From: Candidatus Hodarchaeota archaeon
Lineage (GTDB): Archaea > Asgardarchaeota > Heimdallarchaeia > Hodarchaeales > Hodarchaeaceae
Assembly: GCA_029856365.1 (NCBI GenBank)
Contig: JAHQWW010000002.1
Span: 1-64,000, forward strand
DNA length: 64,000 bases
Direction: 5' to 3'
Positions 18,782-27,539 of this stretch are shown here, piece by piece. Within the stretch, counting starts at the first letter, position 1, and each line of letters begins with the position of its first letter. The notes beneath the pieces were generated by a model. The model ran no database searches. It was not told the DNA's origin and saw nothing but the letters and a program-made list of their open reading frames with translations. The position numbers and the translations under genes are program-made.

Positions 18782-19136
18782 AAGCTGTAGGATGTTCTTT
18801 AAGGTGTTCTAATGCATTAGTTATAATCGGTTCTAAGTGCTCAATTTCGAGTGAATAATAGTTTTCTTTCCCATTACGGCGATATTTGACGAAATTCCCC
18901 TCCCTGAGTTCCTTCAATTGATGAGAGACAGCTGAAGGAGATAAACCTAAGATATCACTAAGATCACATACGCAAAGTTCTGTCTCAAATAGAGCTAGGA
19001 GAATTTTAATCCTTGTTTCTCCAGAAATAATTTTGAAAAATTTCGTTAATTGGTTTGGATTTGATTCATCGATCCTTTTACGGGCAATTTTTATCTGTTG
19101 TGGATGGATTACGATCGTTTTACAAGGTTCTGCCAT
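18780..19136 (-). CDS. cadC: ArsR/SmtB-family metal-sensing repressor, CadC-like
   Basis: About 118 aa. The winged helix-turn-helix contains ELCVCDLSDILGLSPSAVSH, the metal-box version of the ArsR recognition region, and ends in the wing YRRNGKENYYSL. Numbering from the in-frame TTG at 19142, cysteines lie at 7, 57 and 59, nearly matching Cys7, Cys58 and Cys60 of the well-studied CadC. This predicts an N-terminal-arm plus helix thiolate site for Cd/Pb/Zn. It should bind operators in front of itself and release them on metal binding. I chose the ATG (19136); the TTG two codons upstream is possible. Operon with the ATPase. Confidence 0.9.
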   Translation of the reverse strand: MAEPCKTIVIHPQQIKIARKRIDESNPNQLTKFFKIISGETRIKILLALFETELCVCDLSDILGLSPSAVSHQLKELREGNFVKYRRNGKENYYSLEIEHLEPIITNALEHLKEHPTA

Positions 19137-19151
19137 TTTCAACCGAACTCT

Positions 19152-19169
19152 AAATGAAATGATTCATTT
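19152..19169. promoter_or_regulatory. Candidate ArsR-type operator at the transcription start
   Basis: AAATGAA-ATGA-TTCATTT, a perfect 7-bp inverted repeat with a 4-bp spacer, 16 bp upstream of the repressor ATG and roughly 20-35 bp downstream of the TATA-like element. Binding here would cover the start site. Confidence 0.55.
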
Positions 19170-19188
19170 AAGAATTTGTTAACAATAG

Positions 19189-19196
19189 TTTATAAA
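19189..19196 (-). promoter_or_regulatory. Archaeal TATA-box-like element
   Basis: TTTATAAA about 53 bp before the repressor ATG. With the archaeal spacing of about 26 bp, transcription would start near 19165, inside the first palindrome. Confidence 0.45.
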
Positions 19197-19222
19197 ACAT
19201 TTGAATAGATCCTCAAATGTTT
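19195..19222. promoter_or_regulatory. Second palindrome abutting the TATA element
   Basis: AAACATTTGA-ATAGATCC-TCAAATGTTT, a perfect 10-bp inverted repeat with an 8-bp spacer. Read on the minus strand it runs directly into the TATA-like element, so a bound protein would touch the TBP/TFB site. Confidence 0.55.
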
Positions 19223-19300
19223 CAATACTTCAATCTAATTTTGTTGGTTGGTCAAGATCCAATTTCAATAAAAATAGGAACATTATAGTTTAGTATATCT

Positions 19301-19906
19301 TTAAATGTTGTGTAGACCATTTTCTTTCAACATGTAAAGGATTCCAGTTTTAACTCCAGCAGTTATCTCTTCTTGCCAAGTTTTTAATAGTGAAAGAATA
19401 ATTCCATGATGTTCCATTCTTTTCAATCCAATCTCATGTTCGATTTCATTACGAGAAAAAGTCATATCTGTTAAAATAACGACTTTATATCCATTAGCTT
19501 GAAGATCAATCGCAGTTTGAGCGATACACACGTCAGTTTCAAACCCACAGAGTACAGCAACCAAGCGTTGGGTATTTTTCATTTGTATAATTCCCTTTTG
19601 GATATCCTTTTGGCCCCAACAGCTATAAATGAATTTATCATAGATTTGAACGTTTGGAGGCAATGTACTCTGAATTGATACAGGGATGGAGTCATTCTTT
19701 TGGATATCCTCCGCAGTGATGATGAGAGGGATTTTTAACACATGAGAAAGCCTGATTATGTGGTTATACTTCTTTAAGAAGATTAATCGCTCTTCATTAG
19801 TGAGACCTAGCATAAATTTCGATTGGACATCAATAATAATGATAAAACAATCACTAGCATTTATCAAATTTGATGAACGAGATACAGGTTCAATATTATC
19901 TTCCAT
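19301..19906 (-). CDS. Isochorismatase-like cysteine hydrolase
   Basis: 201 aa with the family's catalytic triad: Asp26 in FIIIIDVQSKF, Lys91 in YDKFIYSCW and Cys127 in CGFETDVCIAQTA. The cis-peptide region precedes the cysteine as usual. Members hydrolyse amides such as nicotinamide, ureidoacrylate or N-carbamoyl compounds, or vinyl ethers. The exact substrate is unknown. It starts with ATG and appears monocistronic. Confidence 0.9.
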   Translation of the reverse strand: MEDNIEPVSRSSNLINASDCFIIIIDVQSKFMLGLTNEERLIFLKKYNHIIRLSHVLKIPLIITAEDIQKNDSIPVSIQSTLPPNVQIYDKFIYSCWGQKDIQKGIIQMKNTQRLVAVLCGFETDVCIAQTAIDLQANGYKVVILTDMTFSRNEIEHEIGLKRMEHHGIILSLLKTWQEEITAGVKTGILYMLKENGLHNI

Positions 19907-20017
19907 TGTGATTCATCTTTTAGATCTAAGTAATATCATTTTAAAAACATTGAATCACTAAACCCAAGTGGAAAAGGAAAAACCATTGATAAACCTTAAA
20001 AGATGGAGTAAATAAAT

Positions 20018-20149
20018 GTGATTCTCATCCAAACCTATCAAGAGCTCTATTATGCCTTGAAAGTGCTTCAAATGCTAAAAGAAAGCGATCAACCGCTGTA
20101 TGAAAAGCTTCATAAACAAATTAAAGGTCAAATCGAAAAACTAGTCTGA
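20018..20149 (+). CDS. Possible 43-aa helical small protein
   Basis: A GTG-started frame of 43 codons ending in TGA: starts MILIQTYQELYYALKVLQ and ends IKGQIEKLV. The sequence is amphipathic and charged, with no cysteine and little low-complexity, in an otherwise empty 295-bp gap. No known family and only a weak ribosome site (GGAG about 11 bases upstream). Confidence 0.35.
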   Translation: MILIQTYQELYYALKVLQMLKESDQPLYEKLHKQIKGQIEKLV

Positions 20150-20201
20150 AAAATCGAATATTCCTTGAAACCTATAAGCTGAAGCTTTTTAGTTTTGATG
20201 T

Positions 20202-20696
20202 CTAACTGATATCATAGATGAATGGGGGTTTGATTCCCAACATACGAAGATAAACGCATAATTGACCCCGATGGTGGATCGTCTCTTCCAGAATTGTTGT
20301 TAATGATTCAAAACCGCCTATCTGGACACCTCCCCAACAAGTGTAAGTTATTTTTTTGTCCATATCCGCTTCTATCAGTTTTGAGAAATTTTCTCTTATA
20401 TAGGTTTTGACTTTTTCCCCGTATTCGATGATTTCGGATGTTGATTCGATATTTTTTGAATCAAATGGAATAATAGAGTAATCATTATCAGAGAATTCTC
20501 CTTTTAATGTACCAGCCATATATGCCAATGAAACCATATAAACATGAGTCCCAAGTTCTGCCGCACTCATCGCGTCATCAACGGGTTTCCAGTTAAGTTT
20601 ATCATCAGGAATAAGCATAATAGCTTTATCAAGGGTTTTCATGGCATGATTCAAAGTATAATCAAACTGTTGTTTAACAGATTCCAATTTTGACAT
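20202..20696 (-). CDS. DinB-like four-helix metalloenzyme
   Basis: 164 aa. The opening QQFDYTLNHAMKTLDKAI, the middle GTHVYMVSLAYMAG and the late EETIHHRGQLCVYLRMLG match the DinB/YfiT fold, where the histidines bind a divalent metal. Related enzymes are thiol-dependent S-transferases or of unknown role. Starts with ATG; monocistronic. Confidence 0.85.
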   Translation of the reverse strand: MSKLESVKQQFDYTLNHAMKTLDKAIMLIPDDKLNWKPVDDAMSAAELGTHVYMVSLAYMAGTLKGEFSDNDYSIIPFDSKNIESTSEIIEYGEKVKTYIRENFSKLIEADMDKKITYTCWGGVQIGGFESLTTILEETIHHRGQLCVYLRMLGIKPPFIYDIS

Positions 20697-20837
20697 TACA
20701 TATCATAACTCCTTGGCATTTTTTCAAAAAGCTAACTTTCTTCATTTTAATTACCCTTCTGCCTATTAATAAAGATTCGTCATCTAACCATAGTTTATTA
20801 TAATATCTCCATTTCAGGCGCAAAACCCTCTTAAGAA

Positions 20838-21311
20838 GTGCACATTATGGTTGAAATTGATCATGGATTTACAACAGAAATGAAATATGCTGTAGCGGGA
20901 ACTTTTACTGGAGGACTCTCTAGCAAAATTTATCCCTTACTTAAAAGTGAATGGTACAATGTTAAGAAAGTTTACCCTATTTGCCCTTATAAAAAGGAGA
21001 TTAATGGTGATCCTACTTATGGTTCGATTAAAGAACTTCCTGAACCAGTTGATGTAGTTGTTGTTGTTCATAAAAAAGAAATAACAACTGAAATTGTGAA
21101 GGAAGCATCGACATTAGACCCAAAACCAGCTATTTGGTTTATGCCAAGAACTGATTCAAAGGAAAGTATTGCGATTTGTGAAGAGAATGATATGAAATAT
21201 GGAATGTCCTGTCTCATGGGACACAGAGCAATTCCTGGATTCAAACGTTTCATCAATGGTCATTGGTGGCACTCTAAAGTTGGTGGAATGAATCGAATCC
21301 CTAAACAATAG
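20838..21311 (+). CDS. CoA-binding-domain protein (YccU-like)
   Basis: 157 aa. The Rossmann-like core (KYAVAGTFTGGLSSKIYPLL, VKKVYPICPYKKEINGDPTYGSI, VDVVVVVHKKEITTEIV) is a CoA-binding domain of the type seen alone in YccU and at the N-terminus of ADP-forming acyl-CoA synthetases. Standing alone, it probably binds a nucleotide cofactor. The C-terminal MSCLMGHRAIPGFKRF is unusual. GTG (20838) or the ATG three codons later may be the start. A broken flavodoxin gene follows 24 bp downstream. Confidence 0.75.
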   Translation: MHIMVEIDHGFTTEMKYAVAGTFTGGLSSKIYPLLKSEWYNVKKVYPICPYKKEINGDPTYGSIKELPEPVDVVVVVHKKEITTEIVKEASTLDPKPAIWFMPRTDSKESIAICEENDMKYGMSCLMGHRAIPGFKRFINGHWWHSKVGGMNRIPKQ

Positions 21312-21335
21312 GAACTTCTAAAGGAGGAATGTGCT

Positions 21336-21769
21336 TTGAGGATCCTTATTATTTATTATTCCTAGTCAGGAAATACAAAGAAAGTTGTAGAGTTAGTTGA
21401 AGAACATTTAAGATCTTTTGATCATGATGTATCCTGAGAAATGCTCTAACTGCAAGGAAAGAACAAGTTGTAGAAAGCGACTTGATTCTTATTGGTACTC
21501 CAGTTCACGGTTACATCTTATTTGGCCAGAGACCCACAAGGGAGATCAAAGAATTTCTTGAGCAATTACCACAAGATCTTAAAGGAAAACCAATTATTGG
21601 ATTTGCTACATATTTATTTTTTCCTGCTAGAGCCTTAAATCCCATTAGAAGAGCAGTTGAGGCACGAAATGGAAAAATATTAGGACTGATCGCACAAAGG
21701 AGGACAAAGAAGAAAACTTTAATGGAAGAAATTGTTGGTTGTATTCAACAACAAGATGTTAAGGTATAA
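21336..21769 (+). pseudogene. Flavodoxin-like gene broken by a TAG and a frameshift
   Basis: A GGAGGAA ribosome site precedes a TTG. The frame reads LRILIIYYS, then TAG, then SGNTKKVVELVEEHL, the classic FMN phosphate loop of flavodoxins (usually YYSxSGNTKK). A glutamine codon CAG turned to TAG by C-to-T would explain the stop. About 30 codons later the frame shifts; the intact rest (from TTG 21482) continues with LILIGTPVHGYILFGQRP and ends at 21769. The start of the last piece lacks the FMN loop, so it should not be annotated as a full flavodoxin. It lies in a row with the CoA-binding protein and the epimerase (2-bp gap). Confidence 0.7.
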
Positions 21770-21771
21770 CA

Positions 21772-22812
21772 TTGAAATCTTTGGATTCAAAATTACTGAA
21801 GAGATTTGATAAAGAATCAGATCTTTGTTTAATTACAGGCGCCTGTGGTTTTGTTGGATCACATCTAGTTGACACTCTTGTTTCCCAGGGAATTCCAGTC
21901 CGTGCTACTGATCTTCCAAATGCAACTCGGAAATATTTACCTTCTTCTAAGAAATTAGAATTCATACCTGTGGATCTTACGCATCCTCAAGAAGTTAAAG
22001 GCTTATTAAAAGGAGTTACTAAGATATTTCATCCTGCAGGAATCTTTCGTTTTAGTGCTCCAGCAAAATTGTTGTACAAAGTTAATGTTGAAGGCACAAC
22101 AAATCTTCTGTCTACAGCTCTCTCCGAGAACATTTCTCATTTTGTGAATTGGAGTACAGCAATGGTCTATGGTACTTTACAATATACCCCAGCAGATGAG
22201 AAACATCCAATTAAACCTGAAGATCCTTATTCTGAATCTAAATGGGTTCAAGAACAATTAGCACTTTCCTATTTCGAGGAAAATGGGTTACCAGTGAGCA
22301 TTTTAAGACCAACAGCGATTTATGGGCCAAGATCTATATATGGAACAGCAAATGCGATAATAGCTTTAGTCAATGGAAAAATCTTTGGAATCCCAGGGAG
22401 TGGGAAAACAGTTCAACATCATGTACATGTAAATGATGTTATTAGAGCGGCTATCTTCATGTCAGGAACGAAAAATACCAAAGGAGAAATTTTTAATATT
22501 GCTGATGACACCCCAATTACAATTGAAGAGTCATTTCGGATAGTCACAAAGTTAATAGATAAGAAATCTCCTAAATTCCACATCCCAAAATGGATAGTCA
22601 ATCTGTATGGTCATCTTGACCGAGTTTGGAGCAAACTTCTCGGAAAAACGAGTTTATTTGAAAAAACATCGTTGAAGTTGATTTTTTCAGATCATATTTT
22701 TGACAACACTAAATTGAAGAGTCTTGGATTCCAATATATAATACCGAGCTTTGAAGTAGGTATTGAAGCAACACTTCGATGGTATAAACAACAAGGATAT
22801 ATAGAATTCTAG
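21772..22812 (+). CDS. NAD(P)-dependent epimerase/dehydratase, extended SDR
   Basis: 346 aa. LCLITGACGFVGSHLVD (about 18-34) is the SDR nucleotide motif; NWSTAMVYG and PYSESKWVQE supply the Ser and Tyr-x-x-x-Lys catalytic residues; LRPTAIYGPR follows. It resembles 3-beta-hydroxysteroid-dehydrogenase-like and sugar epimerase members that oxidise or epimerise a hydroxyl. Starts at TTG, two bases after the flavodoxin remnant, so the two were an operon. Its last four bases overlap the convergent membrane-protein gene. Confidence 0.9.
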   Translation: MKSLDSKLLKRFDKESDLCLITGACGFVGSHLVDTLVSQGIPVRATDLPNATRKYLPSSKKLEFIPVDLTHPQEVKGLLKGVTKIFHPAGIFRFSAPAKLLYKVNVEGTTNLLSTALSENISHFVNWSTAMVYGTLQYTPADEKHPIKPEDPYSESKWVQEQLALSYFEENGLPVSILRPTAIYGPRSIYGTANAIIALVNGKIFGIPGSGKTVQHHVHVNDVIRAAIFMSGTKNTKGEIFNIADDTPITIEESFRIVTKLIDKKSPKFHIPKWIVNLYGHLDRVWSKLLGKTSLFEKTSLKLIFSDHIFDNTKLKSLGFQYIIPSFEVGIEATLRWYKQQGYIEF

Positions 22813-23171
22813 TGTTCTTTTGTAGTTGCTTGCTTCAATCCTAAATATTCTCCTAAAATCATGAGGATAGGTTCAAGACCAAATAGAATTGCTGATACTA
22901 AAGGGTCAAAAGCATCTACAGTTATACCAAGAAAGTTGAAAGGAATTATCATGTAGTCTTTGCTTCCAGGGATAACATTAAACCATAGCATCATACCACC
23001 CACCTGAAAGATGAACAAAATACTAAGTCCAAGAAACCAGTTCGCTTTTTGAGTGATTTGTTGTTTCCCCATTAGATAACCTAGACTCATTCCACAAAAG
23101 AAAAGAAAAGGAAGATCAAAGGCAAACATCAAGTCATCCTCATGAAAGAATTTCTTTGTATATGTTTTCAA
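22809..23171 (-). CDS. Small membrane protein, unknown
   Basis: 120 aa with about three to four hydrophobic segments (LPFLFFCGMSLGYLMG, WFLGLSILFIFQVGGMMLWF, LVSAILFGLEPILMILGEYL). No family recognised. It starts with ATG seven bases after the HAD gene stop (23179), so the two are likely one transcript. Confidence 0.6.
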   Translation of the reverse strand: MKTYTKKFFHEDDLMFAFDLPFLFFCGMSLGYLMGKQQITQKANWFLGLSILFIFQVGGMMLWFNVIPGSKDYMIIPFNFLGITVDAFDPLVSAILFGLEPILMILGEYLGLKQATTKEH

Positions 23172-23178
23172 ATTTAAG

Positions 23179-23880
23179 TCATTCTTGAAATTTTCTTATA
23201 ATTTCAGGAAGCTCATTTAATTTTGATATTGTAATTATTTTAGAATCCACACGACCTTGATTAGTACGGTCTATCCACACTCCTTGTACACCTGCATTTA
23301 TAGCACCAAGGACATCTTTCTCCAGCTGATCACCGATATATAATATCTCATCAAGAGAAAGATTCAGCTCCTTGACACTTTTTTTAAAGATTTCTGGTGC
23401 TGGTTCTCGTAAACCAACTTCCCCAGATATTATTATAGAGCTAAAAAAGGAAATTATCTCTGTATATGCTAATCTTTCTCTTTGCTGTTCTCCATCACCA
23501 TCGGAGATAATTCCAAGAGGTTGATTTTTCAACATAGTAAGGCAGGGTACAACATCATCATATAATATCCAATTCTGTTCATAATTAAAGAGGTATTGTT
23601 TGAAAACATCCATTGGTTTTTCAATTGAAAAATGACAATCCCACTTCTCAAATACCTTTTGAACTCTTAAGATCCGTTGTTGCTCGAAAGAAATACGGCC
23701 ATCCAAATACTCATTAATATAGTGATCTGTTTTCATTTTCCACGTTGTAAAAAATTCATTAAAGCTCACATGAGGGATCCTGTTCTTCATAAGCGAATAA
23801 AGACTGAAAAACGATTTTGATAGTGCATGTTCATGATCAAGGAGAGTCCCATCGATGTCAAACACAATGGCATTAATCAT
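23179..23880 (-). CDS. HAD-superfamily hydrolase
   Basis: 233 aa. FDIDGTLLDHE (nucleophile D8, acid D10), LGIISDGDGEQQRERL, EVGLREPAPEIFKK and YIGDQLEKDVLGAINAGVQG are the HAD motifs in order, with a helical cap after motif I. It is a phosphatase of the YjjG/phosphoglycolate-phosphatase shape; substrate unknown. The final WIDRTNQGR segment is usual for the family. Starts with ATG, upstream of the small membrane protein. Confidence 0.9.
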   Translation of the reverse strand: MINAIVFDIDGTLLDHEHALSKSFFSLYSLMKNRIPHVSFNEFFTTWKMKTDHYINEYLDGRISFEQQRILRVQKVFEKWDCHFSIEKPMDVFKQYLFNYEQNWILYDDVVPCLTMLKNQPLGIISDGDGEQQRERLAYTEIISFFSSIIISGEVGLREPAPEIFKKSVKELNLSLDEILYIGDQLEKDVLGAINAGVQGVWIDRTNQGRVDSKIITISKLNELPEIIRKFQE

Positions 23881-24006
23881 TTTTCATCCTATCTTCAAGT
23901 TGATACTTATATTTATAAAAATCATTGAAAATCATAATAATGCCCTTAAAAATCCATTTTAAAGAGAATTTTACCGAAGAAAATAGAAAAGACCAGGAAA
24001 TCACAT

Positions 24007-24657
24007 ATGAAAGCTTGGAATGAATCTTGGAAAACGGAAGAAGGGAGAGCTCATTGGTTAGAACCTGATCCATTTATTGTTTCCTTAATACCTAAATTTG
24101 AGAAAGAGGAGGTAGAAAAAGTTCTTGATCTTGGTTTCGGTATTGGTCGTCACACTATTCTTTTTGCTAAAAAGAGATTTGATGTTTATGGAATAGATCC
24201 AAGTAGTTCTGGTCTCGAATTTGCAATGAAGTGGGCTCAACGGGAAAGAATTATTCTGAAACTTATAACAGGGGATATGAGTCAACTACCATTTAAAAAC
24301 AATTTTTTTGATTTAATAATTGCATGGAACGTTATATATCATGGTACAGCTGAAATTATTCATAATACTATCAATGAGATAATGAAATGCCTAAAAATCG
24401 GTGGTTATTTACTTTGTACTTTAATCTCAACGAAACATAACAAATATGGGATTGGAAAAGAGATTGAAAAAGATACATTCGTGATTAGTGAAGAAACGGA
24501 AAAGAGTCATCCTCATCATTATTTTAACAAAGATGAGATTGCCCAATATTTAAAAGAATTCGCTCCCATAATATGTGATGACAAAGAGCAATTTTATCCT
24601 GGATTATTTCACTGGTATATTTTAACCAAACTTGTATCGAAATCTGAGGGAAGGTAG
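24007..24657 (+). CDS. Class I SAM-dependent methyltransferase
   Basis: 216 aa. VLDLGFGIGRHTILFAKKRF is motif I (SAM glycine loop), YGIDPSSSGLEFA the acidic motif II, and LPFKNNFFDLIIAWNVIYH motif IV. The fold is a plain Rossmann methyltransferase like UbiE/tellurite-resistance types; the acceptor is unknown. Starts with ATG, diverging from the HAD gene. Confidence 0.88.
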   Translation: MKAWNESWKTEEGRAHWLEPDPFIVSLIPKFEKEEVEKVLDLGFGIGRHTILFAKKRFDVYGIDPSSSGLEFAMKWAQRERIILKLITGDMSQLPFKNNFFDLIIAWNVIYHGTAEIIHNTINEIMKCLKIGGYLLCTLISTKHNKYGIGKEIEKDTFVISEETEKSHPHHYFNKDEIAQYLKEFAPIICDDKEQFYPGLFHWYILTKLVSKSEGR

Positions 24658-24760
24658 TAATTAGAAACACCAAAAAAGATATTAAAAAAGTATTTCATCT
24701 AGGTGAGCCATTCAAAATTTATTAGAGCTGGGAACCAATAAATATAGTTCCTATCAAGAT

Positions 24761-25448
24761 TTATCCATAAATAATAATGTTTTTCAAGTAGGAACTAGGA
24801 GTACAGCCATTTTCTGTGGATTTCATTATGATACATATGAAAATTGGAAATATGAAAAACAGAATAATTTGTTTAAGAAGAAAAGATATAGAAAGTGTCA
24901 GAACTGAATATTTAAAGCGTTTAACATTAATAAAATATATTGAAATAGTAAAAGCAAGTATTACTAACGAGGTGTTGAAAAGAAATCCACCATTATAACC
25001 AATCGAGAGAGGGTAAAACAGAACTGCAAGAAAACCTCACTGTGCAACCTCTTTACTATTTGAGTGTAATAAAATCCTATAAATTACATTTGGTAATGAG
25101 ATATCTGCTAGGAATAGTGGAATAAGACTAAATTCACATCCAATATGACTGGAATACTTATTACATATAGAAATAATGGAGGGTACGTATAAGAATTCAA
25201 AACTTGGTCAGAAGCTTCGGATACATAAGGTAACCAGTTTCCATCAATAAATTCTTCTGCAAACTTCCTATAGTAATATTTATAATCAAAATAAGGCTTT
25301 AACGATCCAACTATTAATTGATCCCACGGTTCTGTCGGCCAGGAAAAGAAAAAAAATGATATACAAATATAAATATTCTAATTACTACAAAGAATAAGAA
25401 TAATATAATGATCTTTTCTCTGTTTTGGAAAATACTTATCTGTGCCAT
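24761..25448 (-). pseudogene. Decayed membrane glycosyltransferase-like gene (GT39/GT87 type)
   Basis: Minus-strand fragments add up to one broken membrane protein. From ATG 25448 a transmembrane start reads EKIIILFLFFVVIRIFIFV. An A8 run at 25349-25356 shifts the frame into DYKYYYRKFAEEFIDGNWLP and SYTYPPLFLYVISIPVIL, resembling the donor-site loop of polyprenyl-phosphate mannosyltransferase-like proteins. A stop at 25108-25110 is bypassed in another frame by LFLADISLPNVIYRIL. A TGA at 25037-25039 is followed by a 92-codon open stretch (LTLSISFLLKQIILFFIFP) ending at 24761. Order, hydrophobicity and motifs agree, so a degraded gene is likely. This explains most of the 24658-25517 gap. Confidence 0.6.
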
Positions 25449-25517
25449 TTACTGGAAATCCTTTAATTACCACAGTAAAAATAAAACATTGCCATTATAT
25501 GATTATTAGGGATTTAA

Positions 25518-26420
25518 ATGTTAACAGGGATTCATTTTCTTTTGACTATGAGCTGTAATTTCGAATGTGATCATTGCTTCTTATATTGTAGTCCAAATTT
25601 TGAAGGTACTTTTACTCTGAGGCAATTAAGAGCTGTCCACGAAGAAATGAGGAAAATTGAGACAATAAAAATGGTTTATTATGAAGGTGGAGAACCTTTT
25701 CTTTTTTACCCTCTCATGCTTGAGGGGATCCGAATTTCTCATGAGATGGGATTCAAAACTGGTGTAGTAACTAATTCTTATTGGGCAACATCTGAAGAAG
25801 ATGCGGAACTATGGTTGAAACCTCTCCTAGACCTAGGAATCTCGGATGTAAGTGTAAGTAATGATGTTTTTCACCACGGAGAAGTTAAGATAAATCCTGC
25901 TATAAGAGCCTTAGCAGCTATGAAAAAATTAGACATAGCAGGGGGCGATATATGCATTCAAGAACCTAAAATTGATATAGCTAAGACTCAAGAGAAAGGA
26001 GAACCAGTAATTGGAGGAGGCGCTATGTTTAGAGGAAGAGCAGTTGAAAAATTAATTACCAATGAATTACCAAGAAAACATTGGAAAGAATTCACAGAAT
26101 GTCCTTATGAGGAATTAGAAGCCCCAGGAAGAGTTCATCCTGATCCTTTTGGTAATGTCCATATCTGTCAAGGCCTTAGTATGGGGAATATGTGGAAAAC
26201 ACCCCTCTCAGAGCTGGTGAAGAACTATGATGCACACTTACATCCTATTTGTGGACCACTAGTAAAAGGAGGGCCAGCGGAACTAGCAAGAAAATACCAA
26301 GTTAAACATGAAGATAAATATGTAGACGCTTGCCACTTTTGTTATATGGTTCGTAAGGCTTTACTTGATAAATTCCCCGAATATCTAGCCCCTAAACAGG
26401 TTTACGGATTGATAGAATAA
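25518..26420 (+). CDS. Radical SAM protein
   Basis: 300 aa. Cysteines 13, 17 and 20 (CNFECDHC) form the CxxxCxxC motif for the SAM-binding 4Fe-4S cluster, followed by YYEGGEPF, the GGE-type motif that contacts SAM. The C-terminal half has further cysteines (FTECPYEEL, VHICQGLSMGN, HPICGP, DACHFCYMVRKALL), which may bind an auxiliary cluster as in SPASM/twitch proteins. It is followed after 78 bp by a second radical SAM gene. Substrate unknown; peptide or protein modification is possible. Confidence 0.88.
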   Translation: MLTGIHFLLTMSCNFECDHCFLYCSPNFEGTFTLRQLRAVHEEMRKIETIKMVYYEGGEPFLFYPLMLEGIRISHEMGFKTGVVTNSYWATSEEDAELWLKPLLDLGISDVSVSNDVFHHGEVKINPAIRALAAMKKLDIAGGDICIQEPKIDIAKTQEKGEPVIGGGAMFRGRAVEKLITNELPRKHWKEFTECPYEELEAPGRVHPDPFGNVHICQGLSMGNMWKTPLSELVKNYDAHLHPICGPLVKGGPAELARKYQVKHEDKYVDACHFCYMVRKALLDKFPEYLAPKQVYGLIE

Positions 26421-26498
26421 GTATCATTTAATATATAAGCTTAACGGCCAAAAAGTTCATAACTCCTTCAACAAAACTTATCTTTTGAGGGAATTTTT

Positions 26499-27539
26499 TT
26501 GCTAAAAGATTTCAACAGTTATTTTCTGAATGATGAAATGAGAGCTTATTTTGAAGACTATAAATTATATACTCTACAAATAGAAGTAAATCAAGTCTGT
26601 CATCAGAACTGTATTTATTGTTATGCTCGTGAGTCACGCGGAGAAGAAATGAAAACAGATTTTGTTAAGAGTATTCTCGATGATGCTGCAGAAATAAAAG
26701 TACGGAAAATTGAGTGGTTGGGAGGTGATTGCCTCCTTCATACATCTTGGAAGGAACTAATGGCATACGCAAAATATGATCACAATCTCATCAACAATAT
26801 TTGGACTAGTGGAAATCAACTAAACAAAAACTCAGTCGCAGAGAAATGTGTTGAATTAACGAGTGATGGAGGTTTTATATCAGTCCATTTGGACTCGGTA
26901 AATCCTGATAGATATAAAGAACTTACTAAAGGCAATATTCGCTTCCTTGAAGATACATTAAGAGGGCTCCAAAAACTAATCGATTTTGGAAAACCTTCAT
27001 CAGAAATTCTAAATTGCATGGCATTAACAGGACTTGTCGTGGGGCAAGATTTTGAAAACACTATTCATTACTTCCATGAAAAATTCGATATTCCTGTTAC
27101 CTTTATAAGTTATAAACCTACTAGTGATGATCCTCGCTTATTAATATCACCTCAACAGATCAAAGAGGCAGAGAGAATAAAAACAGATACCTTTTTGGGG
27201 TCTGAAGTACCAATTATACCACAATGTGTTTCAAAATTTTATTGTGGAACTACCGCAGCGATTATACCTGAGGCAGGAGATCCAAACGTAGGTAATCTGA
27301 CAGTATGTTCACGAATTCGAGAATCATTTGCGAAAATTGAATCCAACCAGTCTTTCAAGAACCAATTCAACAAAAATAAACACATTTTACTCACTAGGAA
27401 ACTCAAAGAAATTTCTAATCTTCCAGATGATTGTCAACAGTGTACATACAACAATATTTGTTGGGGATGTCGAAGTAATGCCTGGTATTATGCTGGAGAC
27501 ATATTTGCTGGAGATCCTAGATGTTGGCGAAGGTGTTAA
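26499..27539 (+). CDS. Radical SAM/SPASM-like protein
   Basis: 346 aa. Cysteines 34, 38 and 41 (CHQNCIYC) give the CxxxCxxC motif and EWLGGDCLLH the second SAM motif. The C-terminus carries CVSKFYCGTTAA, TVCSRI and CQQCTYNNICWGCRSNAW, like a SPASM domain that holds auxiliary Fe-S clusters, usual in peptide-modifying enzymes. Starts at TTG after TGAGGGA. The annotated frame ends abruptly with DPRCWRRC, while an overlapping frame stays open for 55 more codons, so the true C-terminus may be longer through a frameshift. Confidence 0.85.
   Translation: MLKDFNSYFLNDEMRAYFEDYKLYTLQIEVNQVCHQNCIYCYARESRGEEMKTDFVKSILDDAAEIKVRKIEWLGGDCLLHTSWKELMAYAKYDHNLINNIWTSGNQLNKNSVAEKCVELTSDGGFISVHLDSVNPDRYKELTKGNIRFLEDTLRGLQKLIDFGKPSSEILNCMALTGLVVGQDFENTIHYFHEKFDIPVTFISYKPTSDDPRLLISPQQIKEAERIKTDTFLGSEVPIIPQCVSKFYCGTTAAIIPEAGDPNVGNLTVCSRIRESFAKIESNQSFKNQFNKNKHILLTRKLKEISNLPDDCQQCTYNNICWGCRSNAWYYAGDIFAGDPRCWRRC

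Noticed and set aside
21384..21386. In-frame TAG region of the flavodoxin as pyrrolysine recoding
   Set aside because: A second break (frameshift) soon after makes loss of function simpler; no pyrrolysine genes in the window.
24816..24998. Plus-strand 60-aa ORF
   Set aside because: Antisense to the better supported glycosyltransferase remnant; sequence is not family-like.
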